From: Escallonia rubra
Lineage: Eukaryota > Streptophyta > Magnoliopsida > Escalloniales > Escalloniaceae
DNA: 64,000 nucleotides
Reading direction: 5' to 3'
NCBI GenBank assembly: GCA_033065855.1
Contig: JAVXUO010002708.1
Span: forward strand, 124,001-188,000
Below are positions 1 through 10,984 of the stretch, one piece after another. A model generated the notes under the pieces. It saw only the letters and a program-made list of their open reading frames with translations. It searched no databases and was not told the DNA's origin. The position numbers and the translations under genes were made by a program. Position 1 is the stretch's first letter; each line of letters begins with the position of its first letter.

Positions 1-2591
1 GCTACGTAGCTTCTATCTAAAGCTGTCTACTTTTTTAGCATCGGAGGCAACGATTAAGGGAGCCTGGCGAACTACAGCGGCTCTCACGATGAATTTTTGG
101 AGATGTTGATTGGAAACATGACGGTTGTGATCAAGGTAGGGCATTGATCTCACACACACGTAGTCTCATAACAAAATCATCAGTTATTCTAAGAGGATTG
201 CAAATCAAATTGAAAAGAAAAACTTCTTTTGTTCTTTCCGAGTCCTAACAAAGTTAATGCAGTTGACAGATGTGCGACTATAACACTATAACCGATCAAC
301 ATTACTGCTTTTAACCAATGTTTTTAATGCTCTCTAGGAAATATATATGAACAAGAAGGGAGAAATTTTTTGGGTTTCTTGGCGTGACTGCAGTGGGTTG
401 TTTACCAGCTTTCAGGAGTGCCAGTGGTCATTGCAACGAAGAGCTGGCAACCCTGGTAAAGCTGCACAATGAAGCTCTTCATAATATCCTCCATAAGCTA
501 GACAGGCAATTAAAGGGGTTTAGGTATTCGTATTTTGATTTGTACACTGTGTCACTGGATTTAATCAAAAATCCCTCCAAATACGGTACCTTGCTCTCTC
601 TTCTCTTTAGATGATATTATTACAGCAAAATAACTTTTTTGCAAAAACATGCATATTTTCAAGGGATGGCAATATGGGGTGTCCTTTTGATGGAATGATT
701 GTCTCCATTGTAATAGGTGATCAACCTCAATACACAGCTGACCTATTTCAAAGATGTAGAGAAGCAGTTGACGCAGAAACTAGGTGATAAGGAAGCCACG
801 CAACTTCTGTCTGAAGCTGTCTACTTATTTAGCATCGGAAACAATGATTATGGGAGCCTGGTGAACTACAACGACTCTCACGATGAATATGTGGGGATGG
901 TGATTGGAAACATGACAGTTGTGATCAAGGTAGGGCATTGATCTCCCGCACATATATTATTCTAAGAGGATTGCAAAATCAAATCGAATAGAATTTTTGT
1001 TTTTTTTTTTTTTGTTCTTTCGTAGTCCGGTTTGCGACAAAGTTACTGCAGTTGGCAGACAGGGACTATAATTTATGCTCATTCTTTTTCTACTTTGGCT
1101 CGAAAGCAAGAAGCCAGGGATGATCTTATCTTCCTTCCTATAGAAAGGAGCATTCAACAGTGTTATAATTATTACTGCCATAGTGACTCTTGTATTTTAA
1201 CCAATGTTTTTATGCTCTCCAGGAAGTATATAGACAAGGAGGGAGAAATTTTGGGATTCTTGGCGTGGATGCGGTGGGTTGTGTACCAGCTTTAAGGAAT
1301 GCTAGTGGTTATTGCATGGAAGAGCTGGCAACCATAGTAAAGCTGCACAATGAAGCTCTTCATAAGATCCTCCATAAGCTAGAGAGGCAATTAGAGCGGT
1401 TTACTTATTCCTATTTTGATTTCAACACTGTGTCACTGGATATGATCGACAACCCTTTCAAATACGGTACCTTGCTTTCTCTTCTCTTTAGGCGATGTTT
1501 TTATAGCAAATTTTTATAGCAAAATAACTTTTCGTAAAAACGTGCATATTTTATAGGGATGGCAATATGGAGTGCCCCACCTCGATTCATTTCATTTAGA
1601 TCAAACCCATCATATTTATATTGATTTAATACGGGTCAATTCGTTGGTTTCTAACTCCTTATGTTTTAAACTGGTGACATTTTTTTAAGGATCTTTTCAT
1701 TCCAGTTGGCATAGGCGGTGGCCATGGCTGTCAGAGTTGGTAGGCAGTGATGGGTGATGGGCAGCGGTGGTGGCTACTGGAGTTGGGTGGCAGCCAATGC
1801 CACTGTTCGGCATAGGCAATGGCTACTGAAATTGGCCAGTGGCGAGACAACAACGCCTGATGCTTCCAAAGTTGGTCGCCCGCAGACTGTTGTGATTAGA
1901 GGTAGCGGTGGCTGCCAAAGTTTAGTGGTTGTCAGCGCGGTGGTCAGTGGCTGATGCTTGCAAGCTTGTATGTGTGTGGGAGGGAAAGGAAAAAAAACAT
2001 GTATATTGGTTCAATATTTGAAAATCTCGTTGGGTAAAAATAAAGATGGAAAAAAAAATTCAAATAGCCACAATTAATTAGATCGCCATTTGTCCCAAAT
2101 CCAATTAGAGCTTCCCAAAATAGGTACCTTCCAGTGTGGGGCCGGGTGGGGCTCCAATTAGGCCCTCAAATTTCCATTAGCCACAATTAACTAGATCCCT
2201 ATTTGACCTACCTCATTTTGCCCCAAATCCAATTAGAGCTTATGCAAATAAGTGCCTCATGGGGTGGGGTTCCAATTAGGCTCCCAAATTGCCATCCCTA
2301 ATTTTTTGATATTAGTGTTAACTATATTGTCTGAAATACTTTTGATGTTATGAAGGTTTGAAGGAAGGGAAGAGTGCATGTTGCGGCTTGGGTCCGTAAC
2401 GGGGAATTAATAGTTGTGGCCGAACGAGACGAATTGCAGAGTACAAGTTGTGTACTAATGCAAGTGAGTATTTGTTCTTTGACTCCGGTCATCCAACTGA
2501 GGCAGCCAATGATCAAATTGCCAAGCTTATTTGGAGTGGAAATAGAACTATTGCATGGCCATATAATTTGAAGAAACTATTCAAATCTTAA
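1..2591 (+). pseudogene. GDSL lipase/esterase pseudogene with duplicated exons 3-4
   Basis: This is the 3' part of a GDSL-type serine esterase/lipase, a plant family of secreted hydrolases; the first two exons lie outside the window. Exons by comparison with the fuller copy at 13282: exon 3a 1-135, 4a 338-585, 3b 717-929, 4b 1223-1466, 5 2356-2591. Exons 3b and 4b are open and carry the block III motif (FSIGNNDYGS). Exon 5 carries the catalytic Asp-His block (FDSGHPTEAAND) and ends KKLFKS. Exon 4a has two 2-base insertions relative to 4b and is out of frame. Exon 5 has an in-frame TAA (CCG TAA CGG, where the other copy reads CCA TAT CGG). The order 3-4-3-4-5 points to an internal tandem duplication rather than two genes, since neither exon 5 nor exons 1-2 occur between the sets. 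A functional protein is unlikely. Confidence 0.85.
1554..2300. mobile_element. hAT-like MITE in the last intron of the GDSL pseudogene
   Basis: The ends are inverted repeats: TAGGGATGGCAATATGG on the left, and the right end reads TAGGGATGGCAATTTGGG on the reverse strand. Terminal TAGGGATGGCAA is a common plant hAT end. The 8-bp flanks (ATATTTTA and ATTTTTTG) agree at six of eight positions, so the target duplication is only plausible. No coding sequence is seen. The right half contains a degenerate internal duplication built around CCAAATCCAATTAGAGCTT. A left-end remnant of the same element (AAGGGATGGCAATATGGGG, about 660-684) sits at the matching place after exon 4a. Confidence 0.7.
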
Positions 2592-3448
2592 AGATGAGTG
2601 GAACTTATGGTCCTAACACCCTTTAGGAATATACTTCCATCATATGCCAGTCACTTGACCCCCGTAAACTTAAATTAGGCATATCATACTAATTATAATA
2701 TATTGCAACATGCATTTCGTTTATTATTTTTTAGCATCTTTCATATAGAGTAAGACTATAACTGTTGAACGCACAAACAAGTTACTATGTGTAACCATTT
2801 GTTGATTCAAAAAGTAACCACGAGTAAGAAAATGTACAAGTCACATGCCATTACACGAGTGATTAATTTAATGCAAAAAAGCTTGAGTGTCAAAACGCAT
2901 TTTCAAAAGGAAAATCACTACAAGAAAAAAGGCTTTTAGCGACGGGAAAATCCGTCGCTAAAAGTTTTAGCGATGGATTTACCGTCGCTAAAAGTCCCTC
3001 GTATAAAAGCCCGTTACTAATAGTTTGGCGACAGAATTTTCAAATCCGTCGTGTAGTATTTAACTTTTTGCAACGGATTTATTTATTAATTAACGACGGA
3101 ATATCCGTCGCTAATTATATTTCAAGTATTTTAATTTATTTTCTGTTTTGTTAAATTAGCGACGGAATAAATATTTTAGCGACAGAATATTCCATCGCCA
3201 AAAGTCAAAATTTAAAAAAAAAATTCTATTACCCAAACCTCTAATAAAAATTTCATTTCTCAACAACAACGTGCAATAATCAATACACAAAGAAATATAT
3301 ATAATCAATCATAAAAAATGTTTATTATAAAAAATACTCATTATGTACAAGCCGGGAATCGGATACAGCCGGTTAGGGGAGGGGAGAATAGTACAAGCCG
3401 AGCGCGAAGGGGGGGGGGAAGCTGGGACCGGGCACGAGAAGGGGCTCA

Positions 3449-5083
3449 TCAGGGGTATCCGAGTCCCAGATCTGGATCCTGCTGATCCGGGGCCGGCTCG
3501 GCATGTCCAGCAGCAGTACCATGTTGATCCTGCTCCCTGATCATCCTCAACACCACCGTAGCAATGCGCTGGATTTCCTCGTCTTCCAACGGATACCGAG
3601 GAGCCGGTGTCTGTGGAGGGGCAGCAGGGGGTGAAGACGATCCTATCACGGCCCGAGCAGTGGTGCTAGGCATGCCGTGTATGCGGCCTTTCGGCCGATT
3701 GACGACCTCCGGCGTATCCAGCCATTGCTTCAACGCCCCAGTACTCGCACCCGTACTAGTGGACACTGATGGCTGTTCGGACTGTTGATCGGACCCCCTA
3801 AGCTGTTAATACGAGGCCTACAAAAATAGTGATTTAAAGATATGTTAGGGCATTAATTAACGCCACAAACATTGAGGATAGAAAGATAAAAAATTAACAA
3901 CTTAAACAAATTGACTCACATTGATCCGCAGGGCAATATCTAAAATATAGTCGCCCGTCCGGTGCGCCTCGTCCTTGTTCTTCTTCCGCACGTGCGTCTG
4001 ACTATACGTCAGAGCTACGACCTCATCCTCCTCCAGATCCGGGCGCTCGACCGTATTCATGTGTCGGACGATGTCGTGTGGCCCCGCCCCCCCCCCCCCC
4101 CCGTGTGTGTCGGATCTCTGTTCTGTCTATTCTCAGCCTCGCTCTTACTCTTGGCGTCCCAGCTTGATCCGCAGCCCACCGATTTATCATCTCCCCCCAT
4201 ACAGTCGGAGATATCCAATGTGGGGGATATCTCGTCATCTCCGTCATCGGGGCACCCTCGGGCAGCATCTTCTTCCCCCAGTCCCGTGTGTCGTGGAGCC
4301 ATCGACAGTAATTCTTGTCGATGTAAGCAAAAAAGGCCTGCTGCCCAATGTCTGCTGATCAGGTGAGTCAAACATGAACCCCTCCTGTAAGGCATTCAAT
4401 AACACAAATTAACTACAGAAAAAAAACTCAAATTAAACAAATACTATCGCAGAAAAAATACTTCACCGTACCAGCCACTCCTCCCATAGGGACTCCCTTG
4501 CAGCGGCATCCCAGTCCTTCCAGTACAGGCGTGGCTCGAAGAATCGACCCTTCACAAGAACGCCGATCTTCGTCCTCTCCTGATTCTCCAGGATCATGCC
4601 AAAGAAGTAAATAAATTAATTAATACAGTTCAAATATAAATTAACACCCCAAAATTTTAAATATAAGGCATGATGTGATTTTTTTTACTTACAGGCCCTC
4701 CTGGGAGAGCGTAACTCTCTGCTTACGCTGGGGGTCGATGCGTACCCCGCGTGTCGGACCACGGCCTCGTCGAGATCCTACAAAACACAAACATTAATAC
4801 AGTTCAAAAATACTTTAAATCAAAGGCTAGCAAAAATGTACTAAACACCGTTATCAACTATACCTGAGGTAGAACCCATGGAAGAAGGAGAATCGACATG
4901 TGTGTGGGATGAATCTGCGTCGGGCTAGGGTGACGGCTGGGGCTGGGGCTGGAGCTGGGGCCCCATCTGCTGTACTCGAGCACTTTGTGCCTCGTCATCA
5001 GTGCACAATGACGAGGTGGGACCCACCGTGGAGGAAGCAGCTCGGCGTCCAGCCCGGCCGCGAATAGCCCGTATCCTATCCAT
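3449..5083 (-). pseudogene. TNPA/Ptta-like second gene of the CACTA element, remnant
   Basis: Minus-strand pieces fit the small second gene (plant transposase, Ptta/En/Spm family) of CACTA elements, which in En/Spm binds the subterminal repeats. The probable start is ATG at 5083 (MDRIRAIRGRAGRRAASS), followed by a Pro/Gln-rich stretch. Later pieces lie at 4395-4057 and at 3766-3449, the last containing EEIQRIATVVLRMIREQDQH, a likely helical segment near the C-terminus. Introns are probable, but I did not model them. A poly-C run at 4087-4102 lies in the middle. Assignment rests on position and composition more than on clear motifs. Confidence 0.5.
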
Positions 5084-5256
5084 ATCTAACTTCGTATAGA
5101 TAAATTACAAAGACATTAACATATTAAAAATAATAATTTGGCAGAAATCATCATCGGCACTATATATATATATGAACAGAGGTGCAAAAACACATCAATA
5201 TGAACCAAGTTCTAATTAGTTTCTACATTTTTTTCGTGATGTTACAACATTACAAG

Positions 5257-6081
5257 TCAATCATTTTCAATTTGAGAATCATCATCACCTTCATCACTTT
5301 CCTCGTCGTCCTCTTCATCTTCTAATTCATCCTCTTCATCAGTAGACTCAGTCACATCATCTCCAACACTTTCCACGTCTTCCGCGTCATCATCTACGAC
5401 TTCTTCTCCTACATAAAGTGTTGTTGGAAGAGGAAGATCGTCCTCCTCGTTGTTGACCTCAACAAGGAACAAGACATGTGGTTAGTCGGCTTGAAATGAG
5501 TCTAGCTCACTGTCATATGTCACGGGCAATTTCTTGGACTTGATAATTGTATACCAATGAGATTTGGGATTGGCGACATCCTCCGCGTAAAAGACTTGTA
5601 CAGCTTGACTAGCAAACATAAAGGGCTCGTCTGATGCAAGTCTTAACTTGACATTGACATCTACAATCCCATGAGAGCTAACATGGATTCCTCTACTGCA
5701 TGTGACATCGAACCACGTACACTTGAACATTACCAGGCGGTTTTGGGAACCCGTATATGTTAGGTCATCAATCTCATCTAGCTCTCTGTAAAAGTCCATG
5801 CAATTCTATGCATAACAGTCGCCGTTGACCAAGACTCCACTGTTTTGGGTTTGTTTTGTTCGGTCATCATCTTTTACGTTAAACCTAAACACGTTCATGA
5901 TATAGCCTCCATGACAGGATGCTTGTTTGTTAGAGCCTTCAGCTAGTAATTTCAAGCAGGAGGCCACTGGTCTATCGCCGAAGGTGGGTCGCCGTAGAGA
6001 GGGGTCGCCGGAGGTGAAAACGGCGGTGGGTGGGTGAGAGAAGAATTTCAGAGAGACAAACGTGGAGAGAGAAAGAAACAA
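5257..6081 (-). pseudogene. TNP2-type transposase C-terminal remnant (DUF4216)
   Basis: Two reading blocks on the minus strand fit the DUF4216 region that follows the transposase core in plant CACTA proteins. The first (6081-5806) ends with NVFRFNVKDDDRTKQTQNSG, matching the 'R-TQNSGV' motif. The second (5799-5482) has VMFKCTWFDV, then VNVKLRLASDEPFMFASQ and VQVFYAEDV, the usual DUF4216 order. The last block (5472-5257) is a strongly acidic tail rich in Asp/Glu, as seen after this domain in relatives. Stops separate the blocks, and the upstream catalytic part is absent. This is a remnant, not an active gene. Confidence 0.8.
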
Positions 6082-6457
6082 ATGTGGTTTTAAATCGAGG
6101 ATCTTTAGCGACGGAATAACACCGTCGCTAAAAATCCGTCGGTGAAGGTCTTATTATAAAGACTTTTACCGACGGAATTTTTAGCGACGGTTTTATTCCG
6201 TCGTTCAAATAATTTAAAAAAACCCTCAAAAAATACTAATTTTCTAAAAAAATATTTAGCGACGGTAATTCTGTTGCTAAAAGTCTGCCGTTAAAAGTCC
6301 GTTTGTAAATACTTTTACCGACGGTGGCTTCCGTCGGTAATAGTATTAAACGACGGACTTTTAATGACGGGATCTTTCGTCGCTTAAAGACCTTTTTAGC
6401 GACGGAATACCTTATGTCGCTAAAAATCCGTCGCAAAATACATATTTTCTTGTGGTG

Positions 6458-7724
6458 ATTTTTTTGCTGCACACCAAGAAGCAGGCTTATCCTGCTGTCC
6501 TTCCACGTGGCACCGTCTTATTGGTCCAGCAAACTGGCCATCATGCTCCTTGCACTTAATCTAGCTAGAGAGAATTAACAGATTATCACCGTTAAACCAT
6601 TCCTGAAAGGTCTCTCTCTCTCTCTCTCTCTATTCCCATCTTCTTCCTTCTCTTCTTCATCCCACAGTCAACACTCCACACTAGGGGTGAGCACCAAACC
6701 ATGTAAACCGATCCGAACCGCTTAAACTGAACCAATCCAATCCAAACCATCCAAAGATCTTAACGGTTCGGTTTTCACATTTTTCAAACTGACTTTAGTT
6801 CGGTTTGATTCACAGTTCACATTTTTTAAACTGGTTCCAAACCGAACCGAATCGACTTATGATATGTTAATCTATTTTTAGTAATATTAATTCACATTCC
6901 ATCTGTTATCTCTGGTTTCGGCAAATTCACATGGACATAGACATCTTGATCACGACTGATGAGAATTCACTCGCACATGACCTTAGTCTACCATGTCCAT
7001 GTCGTTCCATCAACTTCGCCATGATGATCACACAACACATGGAAATCATGTTTCATCTTTTCTCCTCTTTTCAATCTGGATTTTGAAGTTTCCAGTTTTG
7101 GCTGTTTAAAGCCTCGCGTTTCAAATTGTGGGTGCAAATATTTTTAGCAAATCTAAACATCATATTACCGTTGGGGCATTGATCGAGAAGTGAAAGTCAG
7201 ATTCTTTTCGACGTCTCTCCACTATCTTTAAAAGCTTTGATGATACTAATAGCAAAGGTGATAGGATTACCGAGCCGCTTTCCTCACCCTATTCATGGTA
7301 GAGTGTATCAGATGCATTTAATTTTGAGAAAATCAAGCAACAGGAAACTTCATGATTCTTAGGGGGTGTGGTTAGGTTCCACCAGTTTTAAACAACTTCT
7401 AGCCTCTTTTGATGCTCACACTTCCTTCATCTATTTTCTTTTGGATACAATACAAATAGTTCTGCCGCCTATGCATTTCACCCTTGAGAAAATGCAATCT
7501 GAATCTTGAGTAATCATGCATTTAATTCAAAAAAAAGAAGTTCAAGTGGACATTATTACATGCCATTTGAATAATAAACCAAAACTACATCATATTGGTA
7601 CTGCCTTGCAAGATAGCTCTCAAGAGCCTAGAGATAACAGATGGAGTGTGGAGTGTGGATGGCGAGCCGAAGAAGATGGGAAGGAAGATAGCAGTTTTTG
7701 GAGTTGGGGGGGGGGGGGAAATAG

Positions 7725-7773
<49 letters not shown>

Positions 7774-8190
7774 AAATTTAGGGATGTGTTTAATAGTGAC
7801 AATCCGTTCTCCAGCTAGATCACGTGCAATGAGCATGATGGTTGGTTTGCTAGACCAATAAGATGGTGTCGCGTGAAGGGTAGCAGGATGAGCTTGCTTC
7901 TTGATTTGCTGTAAAAAATTTCCTTTTCAAAATCAAACCTTCACAAAGCCCTTCAAAAGGCTTCCTGCTATGCTCTTCATGATGACTGATACATAGGTCC
8001 TCACATTCATATTAAGCTCTTAGTGAGCACCAACATAGCCCTCTAAAAGGCTTCTTATTTACTCTCACCGTGAGCCCACATCAGTAATCCCTCTGTGACG
8101 CTCTCCATGAACACTCAATTGGAAGCCTCCAAAAGGCTTCTTACAACACTATCCATGATCATCCATGTACAAGCTCCGGGAAGCTTCCTA
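6458..8190. other. Intergenic, with simple repeats and a spaced motif
   Basis: No gene is recognised. It holds a CT microsatellite (6611-6631), a stretch at about 6684-6880 starting TAGGGGTGAGCAC with many AACCGA repeats that resembles one end of a hAT-type MITE (no partner end found), a poly-G run (7706-7718) followed by a TA microsatellite (7728-7769), and three loosely repeated segments about 85 bp apart around AAAAGGCTTC (7954, 8045, 8130). Confidence 0.5.
7706..7769. repeat. Poly-G tract followed by (TA)n microsatellite
   Basis: Thirteen G residues, a short spacer, then about 21 TA units. Open frames reported through it are products of the simple repeat. Confidence 0.95.
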
Positions 8191-8401
8191 TCATCCTCAA
8201 TTCAAACACCAATATACTAATTATTGGTAGAGAAGGGGAGACCTCGATGATAGAGAAGAGCCAGTGGTGGGGAACAGCTCTTTGGAGTGTGGTTTGGACT
8301 GGGGTAATGCAGCCATAGGTGTTGTTTGGCCATGTTGGGTTGGGTTTCATCCAAATAGAGTTATGCATCCCCGAGTAACATTAAGCAAAGGTAAGGCATG
8401 C

Positions 8402-8992
8402 CTAGTAGTGGCGAGGGGTTGTTGTTGTAGCAGTTAGCCAAGGTCGACTTGAGGTCTCTAAGTGGTGGTGAATGTGACCAACACGCCTAGCACCACGGGC
8501 AGAGTTGCTGCAAGTTCTACCATCGAGGTCCTGAAAGACCAAGGCACCGGTGGTTGTAACACTAGGACCTAGACAGTGTCCAGAACTAGCCCAAGCCCTG
8601 AAGGATGGATCTGAGGAGTAGGGACCAACCCTAGAGCTTGCGATGGCACAAGGTGAGCAATATGCACAGGGTGGGGACCTTTGAGGCCTTGAGAGATGAG
8701 CAGCTGAAAAGTTAAGGCTTTGATTGAGTTTTGCATCTCCAGGATCACCATCATGAGAGGTTGTTGGGAGTCTTGAGGTCAATGATGTTGGAAGCGAGGC
8801 ACTGGACTCCAGCATTGACGCCGGTGACAACATTGGGAGTGTACATCCCGTGGGGAGCCTGGAGTCAGTTGGCACTTCTCTCTTCATGGTCCTTAGGATG
8901 ATGCTCTTCTTGGATTGATGGGTTGAGGCGTTAGCTTGTAGTCCAGGTAGTCTTGCATTGCTTTGGCATCGTGGGTTGGGTGTGTCAGACAA
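8402..8992 (-). CDS. Unrecognised 196-residue open frame, doubtful gene
   Basis: This minus-strand frame is open for 196 residues from an ATG at 8992. Its composition is rich in Ser, Pro, Thr and Arg with no membrane span or recognisable motif. A second minus-strand frame (8754-8569) overlaps it, and the two look about equally protein-like, which suggests an old coding sequence with shifted frame, possibly a retroelement gag-like stretch, or chance openness in a less AT-rich segment. I do not recognise a family. No splice or promoter signal supports it. Confidence 0.2.
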   Translation of the reverse strand: MSDTPNPRCQSNARLPGLQANASTHQSKKSIILRTMKREVPTDSRLPTGCTLPMLSPASMLESSASLPTSLTSRLPTTSHDGDPGDAKLNQSLNFSAAHLSRPQRSPPCAYCSPCAIASSRVGPYSSDPSFRAWASSGHCLGPSVTTTGALVFQDLDGRTCSNSARGARRVGHIHHHLETSSRPWLTATTTTPRHY

Positions 8993-9000
8993 GAGACGAA

Positions 9001-10199
9001 ATGTATTGTGATACTCACCTACCCAGTGGGGTCTCTAAAATGATACCGAGAAAGTGGTTCACAGTATTTATGGAGGTACCCTAGAGGATACAGTCCCATT
9101 AAAAATCAAGTATGATGATGTGGAATGGAGCAAGTACAGAACAAAGGTAGACACTAGGCTTTGCAAATAAAGCCTAACAAGTGAGAGTGCTACGAGGGTG
9201 AACCCAGGGGGTGACTACACAATGAAAATTACAGTCCAATGCCTAACACCAAATTTAAGGTCCAGCGTCAAAGTCTGTATGTTTCTCTTTCGAGGATTCT
9301 GTAACTCTAGAATTTCAGAGCGAGAAACTGAAATGTGATATTTGAGGGAAGAGTGTGTAGCATTTGACTTGGGCATTGTCTATCCTTTTTGCGATATTTT
9401 TCCAACATATGGAGTAATATGTGTACACTCTTCACTAGTTTTTTGTGTGCAATGGAAATCTTTTTCTTTTTTTGCATATTCATGTTTTATATATGACTAC
9501 AACATGTATTTGTGATCGTTCATTACGAGCTTCATAGTTGTGGTTGCCCACTGCCCACTGCCCCCCACTGCCCACTAATAGTCTTAGATCCTAGAAGCTG
9601 ATAGCTATTCCTTATGCACATTCCGCCTTTTGTTAACACCATCATAATTTTTAACATAAAATCTTCACACATCACCGCCACCCACCATGCCACCACCACC
9701 ACCACCTTTTTGCCGCCACCGCGACCACCACCAATATAATCAACACGGTTTTGACAATAATTTTTTTTATAAAGTACAATTCTATTAAAATTGACAAATT
9801 CGTAAAATGAAACAATTTTTAGGCATCTACTTTTGGTTTAGCAAAATATTTTAACTTATTTTTCAGTAATGAAAATTCAGTTGCTTTGAGTTTTCAGTTT
9901 TAGTTATTAAGCGCCTAAGTTTTTAGCACTTGAATTTCATTTTTGTCAAAGAGACCATAACTCTTTTCTAGGCATTCTCTTTGCCAAACTAATTCTATGG
10001 AAATCAATAATTTGTACGAGTCTGCAATAAAAGTATATCTTTTGAGCACTGTTTGATATTTGTCACTAATTTAATAAATTGCTCGATATACAATGTTGTT
10101 AAAGAAAGCATAGATGGGTGTTATATATATCCTCACTTTTTCTTTTATACGTATCAAAAAGTAATTAGTTTGTGTGATACAAACATGACGTGGGTTACT
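9001..10199. other. AT-rich intergenic stretch, nothing recognised
   Basis: It contains only a short CCACC/CACCAC-rich patch (about 9663-9735) and T-rich sequence. Confidence 0.5.
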
Positions 10200-10890
10200 T
10201 TCAAGTTTTAACTTAGGGTGATATGCTTACTGTGGATCAAATGGTAGACCGAAGGATCAAGTGATAAAGCTACACTTGAAACATTTGATCCATAAGATCA
10301 TTAAGTGTGACTTAAAAAAATTCTTCTAGAGGTCTCATCCTTGGGTGGTTTGCTATTAAATTTACTGAGTTTTACATCGGATCACTTGGTAAACCGTGGT
10401 GTTTATTATTTTATTCTTCTATTTGTACATACTTTTATTGTCTAATCAATTAGTTTTTTTTTTCTTTCTAATTCTTGTGAACAATGAAAGAAGGCTTAGA
10501 AATACCAAGAAAACTTAAAGCTGAGCAACATCTTATCTTTTCATGAGGTTTTCTACTAGTTTAGAGTCCTAAGCACCAATTTCCTATGTCCAATATGTTA
10601 AGATCAGTTCGCAGCCATATTTTTTGTTTGAAAATGGATTTTGGAAGGAAATTGAAAATAATAAGGTTACAAGTTGTGACAAGTAGTTCTAATGTGGTGG
10701 AGGTTGCAATTCTGCAATGTAATAGTGGTATACTTAAGATAGCGCTAACATTGTGGTAGCGTAGTTGGTTGGTGTGGTGATTGATAGTATGACACTGATA
10801 TTTTTTATGGTTTAAAAAAGTAACTTTAGCTGTTGGGGAAGGGATTTGGTGGTAATGGTAATAGTATTTTATAGAAAACACCTACTGATG
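10200..10890. repeat. Dispersed repeat R, copy A (uninterrupted)
   Basis: A repeat of about 690 bp whose second copy (B) lies in pieces between 21858 and 41310. Shared marker strings include GATCAAATGGTAGACCGAAG (10236; 21891) and CCAATATGTTA followed by GATCAGTTCGCAGCCAT (10590; 35621). The latter half runs GATAGCGCTAA...GTGGTAGC and a GGTGTGGTG-rich stretch (copy B from 41155). No coding content or terminal repeats are seen, and the family is not recognised. Confidence 0.75.
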
Positions 10891-10984
10891 GTTACGTCTA
10901 ATGTTTAGATATCTTCTCATACTACGCTTAATAATTCTTGTGTGATGGCACATTATCTTGAAATTATACGCAGATCATGTACAA

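Larger units (their letters stand above)
2916..6457 (-). mobile_element. CACTA (En/Spm) transposon, internally deleted
   Basis: The termini are CACTACAAGAAAA at the left and, read on the reverse strand, CACCACAAGAAAA at the right. Both ends are packed with subterminal repeats of TTTTAGCGACGGAA and its complement (about 2936-3200 and 6106-6440), as in plant CACTA elements. Coding remains run on the minus strand: first the tail of a TNP2-type transposase (DUF4216), then a TNPA/Ptta-like second gene. The catalytic TNP2 region is missing, so the element is non-autonomous. At 3.5 kb it is much shorter than whole CACTA elements. The usual 3-bp target duplication is not visible (AAT versus ATT); instead the inverted repeat continues outward as AAAAT on both sides. 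Confidence 0.88.

Noticed and set aside
6684-6880. Complete hAT MITE starting TAGGGGTGAGCAC
   Set aside because: Only one end was found; no inverted partner or target duplication.
7516-7861. Open frames with Ile-Tyr repeats
   Set aside because: They are translations of the TA microsatellite and poly-G tract.
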